A stretch of DNA of 61,890 bases from Methylobacterium sp. J-030. GTDB taxonomy: Bacteria > Pseudomonadota > Alphaproteobacteria > Rhizobiales > Beijerinckiaceae. The stretch is taken from contig NZ_JAKSYM010000062.1 in assembly GCF_022829545.1 (NCBI RefSeq), positions 1-61,890 of the forward strand, in the 5' to 3' direction. Positions 50,332 to 57,942 of this stretch are shown here, in pieces; within the stretch, counting starts at the first letter, position 1; every line of letters starts with the position of its first letter. The notes under the pieces were generated by a model that saw only the letters and a list, made by a program, of their open reading frames with translations, was not told the origin of the DNA and ran no database searches. Made by a program: the position numbers and the translations under genes.

Positions 50332-50658
50332 TGTTTCCGCCCACCGTTCCGATTTTTATGCAGTCTTCGTGCGACGCAGACTGATGCAACGTGAACGTGC
50401 GGCGTTAGAAGCTTTTGGCTGCAGAACGTTGGTGTACGGATCGAGTACGTGCGGAGTTTGTAGCTCGCTGTGGGGAACTCACAACGAACGGATCATACGG
50501 TAGCACTCGCTTTGGCGCTCAGAATGGCAGCTGATCCGCCAGCCCCGGCGGCACCGTCCCGAAGATCGCCAGCGTGCCTATGCCGCGCCGCCGGGCATAG
50601 TCGCCGGACGCGCCGAGGCGCACCATGCGGATCATCGCACACCGCTCGGTAAGACCTC
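50332..50658. other. Intergenic region containing repeat copy A
   Basis: 327 bp upstream of the methyltransferase gene. Its left part holds the methyltransferase promoter; the only recognised element is repeat copy A at 50519-50575. Confidence 0.4.
50519..50575 (-). repeat. Copy A of the repeated small-gene 3' end
   Basis: Minus strand encodes TLAIFGTVPPGLADQLPF and a stop, equivalent to the end of the gene at 54081-54347, but no intact 5' part is present. Third-position differences show it is an old paralogue, not a recent copy. Confidence 0.7.
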
Positions 50659-50961
50659 ATGCGCCACGCCTCGAATGCCATAGCGGCCGTCCTCGCGGTC
50701 GGCCTCTTTACCGGCGCCGTCGCGCAGGCTCGCACCTACACACGCACCGTCACCTGCGCGGCGATGAGGGCCTTCGTCGCCCGGTCGGGGAACGCGGTGC
50801 TCGCGTCGAGCGACCTCGCTTATGAGACCGTCCATCGGGACAGCGGCGCGTGCGAGCAGGACGAGACCGGAGCGTCTGCCTACGAGCCGACGCTGGACGT
50901 GCCGGCCTGCTTCGTCGGCTGGCGGTGCAAGCAGCGCAACAGCGACGCGGGGCCAGTCTGA
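50659..50961 (+). CDS. Small exported Cys-rich protein
   Basis: 100 aa. Signal peptide NAIAAVLAVGLFTGAVAQA then a Cys-rich mature region (TVTCAAMRAFVARSGNAVLASS; CEQDET; ACFVGWRCK). Of a type seen widely in Methylobacterium, function unknown (from memory, not a search). Confidence 0.55.
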   Translation: MRHASNAIAAVLAVGLFTGAVAQARTYTRTVTCAAMRAFVARSGNAVLASSDLAYETVHRDSGACEQDETGASAYEPTLDVPACFVGWRCKQRNSDAGPV

Positions 50962-51143
50962 TATCGCATCATCGAAGGAGCAGCTGATCCAACGGCACTG
51001 GCTACAGAGCCCCTAATGGCGCCCGGACGGCAAGCCCTTCGATCGTCTGTGAAGTGTGGACGTTACCGGTGCGTTCGTAGATGCTGCCGCCCCACGCTCG
51101 AGGGAACGAGCCATCCAGACAACGCACAGCATGAGTTGATCCT

Positions 51144-51767
51144 GTGGGCGGTAATCCTGCTTCCATCTGCCGTGAGATCTATGCAGAAACGAGAGGCTTC
51201 TATGAAGCGCATGCATCCGCTCTAAAGGACGCTGCTCTTGGCTTTCGCATCCTTTACGGACCGCCGCTCGCGCAAGCGCCCGTTCTGTTCCTTGGCTATC
51301 AGCCAGGCGGAAAGATAGCGGAAGGTGGCGTTCAGCACGAAACATGGCCGGTCTTAAGCGAGTACGCCACTGAAGCATGGCCCTTGGCAGTGCGGTTGCG
51401 CGAGACGCTTGGCAAGGAGGTGGTTGAGCGCTCGACTGGTTTGAACGCGATTTTCTTTCGATCGAAGAGCGTGGCCGATTGGGGCCGCATTGAGCGCTCA
51501 CTTCGACGCGAACTCGAAATGTTCAGCTTAGCCCGCGCCGAGCGGATCGTCCGTACCTTGATGCCCCGCCATGTCGTGGTGATCGGCCTCGGTACCGTCG
51601 ACCACCTCACGGCGGGCGTTGCGGAAACGCTCGGTACCAGACGAGTACTGATCAAGCGTGGCGAGTTATGGGGCGCCCCCGCGACTGGGATAATCCATCT
51701 GAGCGGAGCCCGGATCCGACGTGAAGACCGGGAACGTCTTGCCGCCTACCTCGCTGTGCAACAGTAA
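51144..51767 (+). CDS. Hypothetical protein, possibly uracil-DNA-glycosylase-like fold
   Basis: 207 aa, GTG at 51144. Core ILYGPPLAQAPVLFLGYQPGG, then GLNAIFFRSK and a terminal RHVVVIGLGTVDHLTAG; a regular alternating alpha/beta pattern with a strand-turn GYQPGG resembling the active-site loop of UDG-superfamily proteins. Catalytic residues were not identified, so the comparison is weak. Confidence 0.4.
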   Translation: MGGNPASICREIYAETRGFYEAHASALKDAALGFRILYGPPLAQAPVLFLGYQPGGKIAEGGVQHETWPVLSEYATEAWPLAVRLRETLGKEVVERSTGLNAIFFRSKSVADWGRIERSLRRELEMFSLARAERIVRTLMPRHVVVIGLGTVDHLTAGVAETLGTRRVLIKRGELWGAPATGIIHLSGARIRREDRERLAAYLAVQQ

Positions 51768-51853
51768 TTCAGAACCATTATCTGAGCACTAGCGATACCA
51801 ATTTGAACGTTGCTTCCATTGGGTTGACTATCGGCCCCTCAGATCAGGCGCGT

Positions 51854-51912
51854 TTAGAACGGCAGCTTATCCGCCAACCCGGGCGGTACCCTTCCGAAGA
51901 TCGCCAGCGTGA
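51854..51912 (-). repeat. Copy B of the repeated small-gene 3' end
   Basis: Minus strand encodes EPITLAIFGRVPPGLADKLPF then TAA. The equivalent upstream part of the intact gene is missing; immediately beyond it another gene (51925-52182) begins its 3' end. Confidence 0.7.
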
Positions 51913-51924
51913 TCGGCTCCGAGC

Positions 51925-52182
51925 TTACGCTAAAGCCTGCGGATGCGGCGAGCGCGTGCCGGTGAAGTGCGCGGGTATGAGCGAACAGCCATCATGCGAC
52001 TTCCGGTGGTTCATCCGGATCCGTACGGGCTGGGTATAGTTGCTCGCCGTCATCACCGGGCCGTGGCATTCCGGGCAACGCTTCGGCGCAGAACGGTGTG
52101 TCGCGTGCGCTTCGGCGGCTGTCACGCGCTGCCAGCTGCCCTCAACTTTGACTTCGCAGATTGTGTGATGTGATTTGGCCAT
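51925..52182 (-). CDS. Small zinc-ribbon protein, conserved type
   Basis: 85 aa. KRCPECHGPVMTASNY and MNHRKSHDGCSLI form a conserved Cys/His zinc pattern seen in small proteobacterial proteins that carry CPxCHG ... HFEHRxxHxGCS. Function unknown. Confidence 0.6.
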   Translation of the reverse strand: MAKSHHTICEVKVEGSWQRVTAAEAHATHRSAPKRCPECHGPVMTASNYTQPVRIRMNHRKSHDGCSLIPAHFTGTRSPHPQALA

Positions 52183-52286
52183 TGCCGGATGCTGGCACGG
52201 ATGGCCGATGCCGGCGAGTGCAGCGTTGGCGCAGTCGGCATGGCAGCCGATCAGCGAGCCCTAGCGACGACCAGATCAGCCGGCTG

Positions 52287-52862
52287 TCAGAGCACCGTGT
52301 GCTCGCCCACCGTCGCTTCGTCGAGGGATACGAGGAAGGCCGCGCCGACGCCGCCATCGATCCGGCGCGCGATCTTCGCGCGGTGGCGGCCAACCACGAT
52401 CACCTGTCCTACCTCCAGCGGCATGTCGAGCTGCAGCGCCACGCCGGAGGCGGACAGGTTCACGATCCGACCGGGTATGCTAGTGCCATCCGCCAGTGCG
52501 ACCTGTACGGCCCTTCGCTCCGGCACGACACGGCGATAGACCCGCACCTCCTCCGGCGGTGGGGCTTGAAGCCGCGCCAAGCCTACGAGGCTGCGCACCA
52601 CCTCGCCGGGCGTGGCGCCGCGGCCCATGACGCGGACGGCGAAGTCGACGGCTCCGGTCCGAACGACGCGGATCTGCATCGCTCCGACGCCACGGATCGA
52701 GCAGCCGAGCTCCGCGTCCATAGGCGGGGTCGTCGCCGAGCGCATCCGAATGCCCTCACCCGAGATGTCGACCGTGACGGCGTGAAACTCGGAGCCGTCG
52801 GCGCGCCAGCATAAGGCCGGAAGGACGATGGCGTGACGTGGGATCGTTCGCCGCGCGGTCAT
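52287..52862 (-). CDS. Protein with two tandem PilZ domains
   Basis: 191 aa. First PilZ: RRTIPRHAI with VDISGEGIRM; second: RRVVPERRAVQV with VNLSASGVALQL, both the RxxxR/(D/N)xSxxG c-di-GMP signature. Probably a c-di-GMP receptor that alters motility or surface behaviour. Unusual cargo for a phage. Lies between repeat copies B and C. Confidence 0.82.
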   Translation of the reverse strand: MTARRTIPRHAIVLPALCWRADGSEFHAVTVDISGEGIRMRSATTPPMDAELGCSIRGVGAMQIRVVRTGAVDFAVRVMGRGATPGEVVRSLVGLARLQAPPPEEVRVYRRVVPERRAVQVALADGTSIPGRIVNLSASGVALQLDMPLEVGQVIVVGRHRAKIARRIDGGVGAAFLVSLDEATVGEHTVL

Positions 52863-53183
52863 GGCTTTAAGTTGCTCATCCCATAACCGTGCGAAGGTCG
52901 GCCTGCGATTGCTTTGCTGTAAACGACAGCATTTTATCGAACGGCCACTTGTCCCTCGTATCGGTGTCCAAGCAAACTACAGGCCTATCGTTCCGCCTTG
53001 CCTGACGCCTGTCGTTCAAAATGGTAACTGATCCGCAAGCCCTAGCGGCACCCTCCCGAAGATCGCCGGCGTGATCGGCTCGCCGCCATCATCGCAGTCC
53101 GGATCTACGACTGTGGGAACGACGGCGGCCGCTGTTAAGTGAGCACGAGCCGTGCCAAAGGATCGTGTCCCGTCCGAAACACA
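52863..53183. other. Intergenic region containing repeat copy C
   Basis: About 320 bp. The only recognised feature is repeat copy C (53015-53118); a promoter for the PilZ gene presumably lies near 52863-52960. Confidence 0.4.
53015..53118 (-). repeat. Copy C of the repeated small-gene 3' end
   Basis: Minus strand encodes TVVDPDCDDGGEPITPAIFG then RVPLGLADQLPF and stop; the longest truncated copy, matching about 34 C-terminal residues of the intact gene at 54081-54347. Confidence 0.75.
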
Positions 53184-54035
53184 TCAGCCGGGCCGAACGA
53201 GACGGCGCAGTCGTTCAAGCATCGGCCGGATCGCGAAGCGACGAGCGTTCCCCGAGGTGCAGCTCACGCCGCCGCGCCGCTCGAACAGGAGCCCAACGTG
53301 ATCGCCGCCATCGATCCCATCGACGTATCGCGCGGTCTCGAAGAACCCCAGGTTATCAGAAAGGTGGCCGAGCACCTTCCGCTCGGATAGCACCCACTGC
53401 GGGTAGCTGCCGGGATAGATGCTCGGGTCGACCCGGAACACCGTGATCCGATCCTCGGGGCCCGGCGAGAGCGTGATGCGATCGATGACGATGTGGGTGC
53501 ATCTGGTGCGCGCCGCCCGCTCCAGCATCGCGTAGGGCTCGACCATGAACTGGAAGCTGCCGGAGAACACGATCAGGTCGGCGGCTGATACGGCATTCGC
53601 CTCTTCGACCGTGGAGAAGAAGTACAATCGCTCGTCCTGCAGGTGTTCGCGGCCGAGGGCGACGATGTGCGGTTGCTCCACCACCGACCATCGAAGGCCG
53701 AGATAATTTTTGAAGAAGCTCAAATGTTGCAGATAGACGCTGGCGAACGATCCGCCGACGTCCAGGACGTGCACCCGTCCCGCGTTCGAGGCGGCGACGG
53801 CGGAAATGCAAGCGAGCAACTGCCATCGATGGGCTGGCGAGTGGAACAGAACGGTATCGCGCTCGAACACTGCGTCGCCGCGCTTGACGGCCAAGGCGCC
53901 GGCCAGGGCTAGGTCTGAGATCAGCCTACTGTCATACCCGCTTGAGGACGCTGCGGCCTCATCCCAAGAGGAGTACGCCTCATCGCCGATCCCAAACCTA
54001 ATGTTTCTGATCGAATGCTCTGCCATAAGCTCCAT
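53184..54035 (-). CDS. TIGR04325-type putative methyltransferase
   Basis: 283 aa; ATG 54035 or 54026. SWDEAAASSSGYDS at the start and RVHVLDVGGSFASVYLQHLSFF at the SAM site, then WSVVEQPHIVALG and a conserved YPGSYPQWVLSE segment: the pattern of TIGR04325 (LIC12133-like) methyltransferases, typically in surface polysaccharide clusters. Not normal phage content; lies between repeats C and D. Confidence 0.82.
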   Translation of the reverse strand: MELMAEHSIRNIRFGIGDEAYSSWDEAAASSSGYDSRLISDLALAGALAVKRGDAVFERDTVLFHSPAHRWQLLACISAVAASNAGRVHVLDVGGSFASVYLQHLSFFKNYLGLRWSVVEQPHIVALGREHLQDERLYFFSTVEEANAVSAADLIVFSGSFQFMVEPYAMLERAARTRCTHIVIDRITLSPGPEDRITVFRVDPSIYPGSYPQWVLSERKVLGHLSDNLGFFETARYVDGIDGGDHVGLLFERRGGVSCTSGNARRFAIRPMLERLRRLVRPG

Positions 54036-54079
54036 TGCCGCTTGGGGCAGAGGTAACCAACGATCGCGCCGCTCTAAAT

Positions 54080-54183
54080 GTCAGAACGGTAACTGATCCG
54101 CCAGCCCCGATGGTACTCTTCCGAAAATCGCCAGCGTGATTGGCTCTCCGCCGTCGTCGTGGTCCGGATCCACGACTGTGCGG
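54080..54183 (-). repeat. Copy D of the repeated small-gene 3' end
   Basis: Part of the intact gene at 54081-54347. Aligns to copy C over about 100 bp and to copies A and B over about 55-60 bp. Confidence 0.75.
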
Positions 54184-54347
54184 GTAAGGGCGGCCGCGCC
54201 GATTGCCCGGCCGAGTCGGACCTTCTCCTCGGCGATCCTGCAGGCCTCCGATGCTCCTTTGCAGTCCATGACGCTGCCTTCAGCCAAATGACCTTTGATG
54301 AGGACGAACAACTGAACGCTGTGGGCTACGACCGGCGTTAGAGACAT
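54081..54347 (-). CDS. Small conserved protein (intact parent of the repeated 3' ends)
   Basis: 88 aa. N-terminal beta region (VAHSVQLFVLIKGH) and Cys pair (DCKGASEACRIAEEK), then AIGAAALTRTVVDPDHDDGG and the shared end PITLAIFGRVPSGLADQLPF. Four copies of this end occur in 50.5-54.2 kb. Function unknown. Confidence 0.6.
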   Translation of the reverse strand: MSLTPVVAHSVQLFVLIKGHLAEGSVMDCKGASEACRIAEEKVRLGRAIGAAALTRTVVDPDHDDGGEPITLAIFGRVPSGLADQLPF

Positions 54348-54369
54348 CGAACCGCCTCCTCAGGCTGAA

Positions 54370-54609
54370 CTAGATCTGACCTCGTTGAACCAAGCGCAGC
54401 GTAACATTGCGGCCCCCACCGCCTTGCGCCTCACAGACATGGCACCGAAATCGACTGCCAAGCGCCTGGATGGTCCGATACCCTTGCCGCTCTGCGGCTC
54501 TTACTTTGAAACTCGGCCAGTACGACTTCCGGCCGCAATCCTCGCATTGGATGTAGATCCCAATCACGTCCGCAAGCTCGGACGTGAAGTCTCGCGGCAG
54601 GGCTCCCAT
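54370..54609 (-). CDS. Small zinc-ribbon protein, unknown
   Basis: 79 aa. CEDCGRKSYWPSFK and FRCHVCEAQGG give one zinc ribbon; the rest is basic (RNVTLRLVQRG). Similar to small Zn proteins of unknown role. Confidence 0.55.
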   Translation of the reverse strand: MGALPRDFTSELADVIGIYIQCEDCGRKSYWPSFKVRAAERQGYRTIQALGSRFRCHVCEAQGGGGRNVTLRLVQRGQI

Positions 54610-54639
54610 CCGGGCCTCATATTTGTTCCTGTTGTGTTC

Positions 54640-54801
54640 TCATGCTGCAACTGGAACGTGACGGGAGTCGAGGCGGTTCTTGCCCCGCCTGTGGACAAGT
54701 GTGGATAAAACATGGCAAGCTGAGCTTACCTTTTTCGCTTGTGAATTTAGGAAAGCTGTGCTTACCTATAGCTCATCGCATCTCGCGACGGAGCCGCCCC
54801 G
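54640..54801 (+). promoter_or_regulatory. Control region of the rightward operon with DnaA boxes
   Basis: AT-rich for this genome. Two DnaA boxes on the same strand: TGTGGACAA (54690-54698, one mismatch) and TGTGGATAA (54700-54708, perfect). GCTTACC occurs at 54724-54730 and 54760-54766, like half-sites in the CI/Cro operators. TTGTGA at 54739 with TACCTA 18 bases later may be the promoter. First gene begins at 54802. Confidence 0.55.
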
Positions 54802-54999
54802 GTGCTCAGCGCCTACCTCAACCACCTCCAGCACGCCTCGGCCGGTGCTCAGATCGCCGCGAGTCTTCTGAGCGCACTCGCGATCGGCCTCGGCCCGTTC
54901 GCGGCCCATGCCCTCATCGACCACGTCCGCGTGAACCTGCGGATCGCCCGGCAGGCCCGAGATGGCGCCGACCTGCATCTCGCTCTGGCAGGCTGCTGA
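54802..54999 (+). CDS. Small helical protein, first gene of the rightward operon
   Basis: 65 aa from GTG 54802. A hydrophobic amphipathic helix (AQIAASLLSALAIGLGPFAAHAL). Not recognised. Confidence 0.4.
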   Translation: MLSAYLNHLQHASAGAQIAASLLSALAIGLGPFAAHALIDHVRVNLRIARQARDGADLHLALAGC

Positions 55000-55000
55000 C

Positions 55001-55279
55001 ATGGCCGCCCCTCTCGCCCGCGGCACTCGCATCGGCCGCCCTCGTGCCGACGGCTCCCTGATCCCCGGCACCATCCTCGGCCCCGCCTTCGGTGACGGCT
55101 TCTACCGCGCCGAGCTGATGGCCGAGGGCGGTCCCCGGATCGTCTGCCTCCACGTCGGCGAGTTCGTGGTCGAGCCGGTGTTCGCGGACCTGCGCACGGC
55201 GGCGGTGGCGATGTGGGCGCTCGATGTTCGGACGGCGCCCGCGAGGCCGGCGCGTCGGACCGGCGTGAGGACGTTCTGA
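55001..55279 (+). CDS. Small phage protein, unknown
   Basis: 92 aa from ATG 55001, one base after the previous gene. Beta-rich (GTILGPAFGDGFYRAELMAEGG; RIVCLHVGEFVVEPVF). Not recognised. Confidence 0.45.
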   Translation: MAAPLARGTRIGRPRADGSLIPGTILGPAFGDGFYRAELMAEGGPRIVCLHVGEFVVEPVFADLRTAAVAMWALDVRTAPARPARRTGVRTF

Positions 55280-55692
55280 TGGTTGCCCGGCAGCGCCAGA
55301 ACTTTTCGAAGGCGGTCCGCATCCAGGCGCTGGAGCGCGCCGCCGGCCGCTGCGAGGGCGATCTGCCGTCGGGCGATCGCTGCACCTGTGCGATCCCCAT
55401 CGGCGGCCGGATCTTCGATCACGTCATCCCGGACGCCAACGGCGGCCGCCCGACGCTCGACAACTGCCAGGTGCTCTGCCTGCCCTGCGATCGCGCGAAG
55501 TATTCGGCCGACCGCCGAGCGATCGATAAGGCGCGCCGTCAGGCCGAGCGCCACGCCGGCACGAAGGCGCCGTCCCGCCCGATGCCCGGATCCAGCTTCT
55601 GCCGGACCTCGCGCGGGTTCGGCATCACACGCGACCGCGCCACCGGCGCCGTCCTGTCCCGTCGCGGGTCGATCGACGTGAGGGACCTGTGA
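55279..55692 (+). CDS. HNH endonuclease family protein
   Basis: 137 aa from ATG 55279 (TGATG overlap). RCEGDLPSGDRCTCAIPIGGRIFDHVIPDANGG then LDNCQVLCLPCDRAKY: HNH signature with His of FDHVIP and zinc Cys pair CLPC. Possible role in DNA metabolism or packaging; unusually distant from terminase. Confidence 0.82.
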   Translation: MVARQRQNFSKAVRIQALERAAGRCEGDLPSGDRCTCAIPIGGRIFDHVIPDANGGRPTLDNCQVLCLPCDRAKYSADRRAIDKARRQAERHAGTKAPSRPMPGSSFCRTSRGFGITRDRATGAVLSRRGSIDVRDL

Positions 55693-56231
55693 TGGCGGCC
55701 GCCCCTATGTTCGCGGGTCTGCCGCTCGCCCACGCGCCGATCGCCTCGATCCCGGCGCTGACCCACTACAGCGCCGGTACGGTCGACCCCGTCTACTCGG
55801 TAGCCCAGAGCCCGGAGCCTCACTTCAAGCCGTACGGGCTTTGGGTGTCCGTCGACGACGGCAGCATCAGCTGGCCGGACTACATCGATGCGGAAGCCCG
55901 CGATCACGGCTACCGGCTGCGGGTCGTCCACGACGTGCAACTCGCGACGGACGCGCGGATCCTACTCATCCCGACCGTCGAAGACTTCGACGCCTTCGCC
56001 AGTCAGTACGGCCGCACCGAACGCTTCGTGCCGTCCGACTATCACATGTACATCGACTGGCGGGCGGTCGCCGAGGCCTACCAGGGCATCGTCATCGCGC
56101 CCTACCGGTACGACCGGCGCCTCGATGGCGGCCTCTGGTACTACGGCTGGGACTGCGCCTCCGGCTGCATCTGGGATGCGGACGCGATCGCGGCGATCAC
56201 GGTGCGCACCTCCAAGCGGGAGGTTGCCTGA
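55692..56231 (+). CDS. Hypothetical phage protein with conserved WYYGWDCASGCIWD end
   Basis: 179 aa from ATG 55692. FKPYGLWVSVDDGSISWPDYI near the middle and IVIAPYRYDRR...WDCASGCIWD at the end. The KPxGLW pattern and the terminal Trp motif recur in phage proteins of unknown function; an ART-like fold has been suggested to me by the KPxGLW region only, not established. Confidence 0.5.
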   Translation: MAAAPMFAGLPLAHAPIASIPALTHYSAGTVDPVYSVAQSPEPHFKPYGLWVSVDDGSISWPDYIDAEARDHGYRLRVVHDVQLATDARILLIPTVEDFDAFASQYGRTERFVPSDYHMYIDWRAVAEAYQGIVIAPYRYDRRLDGGLWYYGWDCASGCIWDADAIAAITVRTSKREVA

Positions 56232-56233
56232 TC

Positions 56234-56539
56234 ATGCCCAACGTCTACGGCAGCGAGGGCCATCGGGCCGCGGCCCGCCGCCACGCCATCCGCCGTGCCG
56301 CCCAGCGCTATGGCCTCGCCTTCGTGATGCAGGACGTCATCGAGCACGAGGCGATGATCCGGTACGGGCTGACCAAGCTCGTGCTGTGGAGCGGCAACGA
56401 GAGCAGCCGCGCCGAGCTGCACGAGATCGCGGGCGAGTTCCGCAGCTACTTCGCGGTGTTCAACCCGCAGATCCGTTGCATCGTCACGTACATCCGCGGG
56501 CCGCACGAGTGGCCGGCGCGCTGCCGGAGGGTCGCCTGA
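56234..56539 (+). CDS. Small basic phage protein, unknown
   Basis: 101 aa. Helical (RRHAIRRAAQRYGLAFVMQDVIEHEAMIRYG) with Trp/Phe-rich end (FRSYFAVFNPQIRCIVTYIRG). Not recognised. Confidence 0.45.
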   Translation: MPNVYGSEGHRAAARRHAIRRAAQRYGLAFVMQDVIEHEAMIRYGLTKLVLWSGNESSRAELHEIAGEFRSYFAVFNPQIRCIVTYIRGPHEWPARCRRVA

Positions 56540-56706
56540 TGGCCGCCCGCGTCTTCTACACTGTCCTCGCCATCCTGTGGCTCTGCGGCGGAGCGTTCAT
56601 CGCCCTTGCGTGGTGGCATGGGGAGCCACTCGGCACCCGCATGACGCTCGTCGGCGTCCTGGCCTGCCTCTCCGTGGCGATCGACATCTTTATGGAGCGG
56701 CTGTGA
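56539..56706 (+). CDS. Small membrane protein, unknown
   Basis: 55 aa from ATG 56539 (TGATG). Two hydrophobic helices (VFYTVLAILWLCGGAFIALAWW; MTLVGVLACLSVAIDIFM). Confidence 0.45.
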   Translation: MAARVFYTVLAILWLCGGAFIALAWWHGEPLGTRMTLVGVLACLSVAIDIFMERL

Positions 56707-56981
56707 TGGCCGCTCGCGCCCGCCGCCAACCCGCGCCCGAACCGGCGCCCGTGATCGTCCCGGTCCGCCCGGACTTCGGCGCCTACCGCCTGGATCAGCT
56801 CGGCTCCAGCCAGTGCCACTTCCCGTGTTCGAGCGAGGGCAGCCAGCATCGCTTCTGCGGCCGCCCGATCGCGCCCCGTGCGAGCGGTCTTCAGAGCAGC
56901 TGGTGCGCCGATCACCTGACCATCGTGTTCGAGCCCTGGTGCCCGGGCGGCCGGGTGCTGCGCCGCGTGGGGAGGGACTGA
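56706..56981 (+). CDS. Stand-alone GcrA-type C-terminal (sigma-interacting) domain protein
   Basis: 91 aa from ATG 56706 (TGATG). Residues 34-78: CHFPCSSEGSQHRFCGRP ... WCADHLTIVFEP, matching the C-terminal part of GcrA (CxWPxGDP...FCG...YCxxHxxxAYxP), which binds domain 2 of sigma-70 and may hold zinc. The DNA-binding HTH of GcrA is absent here but present in the next gene. Function inferred: contact or capture of host sigma-70. Confidence 0.7.
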   Translation: MAARARRQPAPEPAPVIVPVRPDFGAYRLDQLGSSQCHFPCSSEGSQHRFCGRPIAPRASGLQSSWCADHLTIVFEPWCPGGRVLRRVGRD

Positions 56982-56982
56982 G

Positions 56983-57345
56983 ATGGGCCGCCCCCTCACC
57001 GAACCCGAGAAGGATGCGATCCTGGCGCTGGCCGAGAAGGGCTACGGCGCCAAGCGCATCGGCACGATCATCCAGCGCCACGAGGGCGCGGTGCAGTGGT
57101 TCCTCTACCGCATGGGCTTGCGGGCCCCGGGCTACGGCAACAGCCAGTCCCACGTCCGCAGCAACGGCCGCGCGGTGAAGCCCTTCAGCCCTGAGGAAGA
57201 CGCCGCGCTCGTCGCCCTGCGCGTCGAGGGCCTGCGCATCGCCGAGATCGCGCGGCGGATCACGGAGGCCTTCGGCCATCCCCGCAGCCCGGACACCGTC
57301 CGCAACCGCCTGACCATGCTCGCCGCTCGTGAGGAGGCCGCCTGA
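56983..57345 (+). CDS. Double HTH DNA-binding protein (GcrA-like N-terminal module)
   Basis: 120 aa, starts one base after the GcrA-tail gene. First HTH: LTEPEKDAILALAEKGYGAKRIGTIIQRHEGAVQWFLYRMGL, the GcrA/SANT-type helix pattern (WTxERxxxLxxLWxxGxSAxxIA...KxxRLGL, given by its sketch). Second: FSPEEDAALVALRVEGLRIAEIARRITEAFG. Adjacent order (sigma domain, then HTH) is the reverse of GcrA, as if split. Possible methylation-sensing DNA-binding partner. Confidence 0.65.
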   Translation: MGRPLTEPEKDAILALAEKGYGAKRIGTIIQRHEGAVQWFLYRMGLRAPGYGNSQSHVRSNGRAVKPFSPEEDAALVALRVEGLRIAEIARRITEAFGHPRSPDTVRNRLTMLAAREEAA

Positions 57346-57346
57346 C

Positions 57347-57628
57347 ATGCCCCACGCCAAGGAGCATCCGCTCGCCGGCCGCCGCGTCGTCCCCGACGCC
57401 ATGACGGGCGAGGAGATCCGGATCGTCGACTGGATCGACCGCCTGCCGGGCGGCCTCGCGCTGCTGCACCCGGATCATCCGGTCGCCCGGACGTTCCGGC
57501 GGCGGCTGGCCGTCCTCGATCTCCACGCCTCCGGCGCCGTCCTCGCCCGCTCCACCGCCGGCCTCACGCTCGTCCATCACGCCGAGCTGCCGTCCTATGA
57601 TCCTGTGCCCGTGGGGATGATCTCATGA
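57347..57628 (+). CDS. Small phage protein, unknown
   Basis: 93 aa from ATG 57347. Beta/alpha (EEIRIVDWIDRLPGGLALLHPDHPVARTFRRRLAVLDLHASG). Not recognised. Confidence 0.45.
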   Translation: MPHAKEHPLAGRRVVPDAMTGEEIRIVDWIDRLPGGLALLHPDHPVARTFRRRLAVLDLHASGAVLARSTAGLTLVHHAELPSYDPVPVGMIS

Positions 57629-57942
57629 CGACCGCCGGAGGATACCTTCGTGCCGCACGGGACACGCTGACTGACCCGGCGCACTGGACGAAAGAGGCAT
57701 ATGCCCGTGACCGGCGAGGAGCGGCCGTCGCCTCCAACTCGCCCGAGGCGGTGTGCTGGTGTGCCTACGGAGCCCTTGAACGTCTTGGCACGGGCGAAAT
57801 CGTCGATGCCCGAGAGTATCTGCGCGTCGCTGCGGATGATCTGTTCAAAAGCCCCCCTGCAGGCGTGAACGATCACATCGGCCACGCTGCGGTCCTGCGC
57901 ATGTACGACCGCGCCATTGAGCTGGCTGAGGCGCAGTCGTGA
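57625..57942 (+). CDS. DUF6197-like phage protein
   Basis: 105 aa (ATGA overlap). ARDTLTDPAHWTKEAYARD, AVCWCAYGALERL and DHIGHAAVLRMYDRAIELAE are the pattern of DUF6197, a family of phage proteins of unknown function. Confidence 0.65.
   Translation: MTTAGGYLRAARDTLTDPAHWTKEAYARDRRGAAVASNSPEAVCWCAYGALERLGTGEIVDAREYLRVAADDLFKSPPAGVNDHIGHAAVLRMYDRAIELAEAQS

Noticed and set aside
51144..51767. Definite uracil-DNA glycosylase
   Set aside because: Only a loop-like GYQPGG resemblance; catalytic Asp/His motifs not seen.
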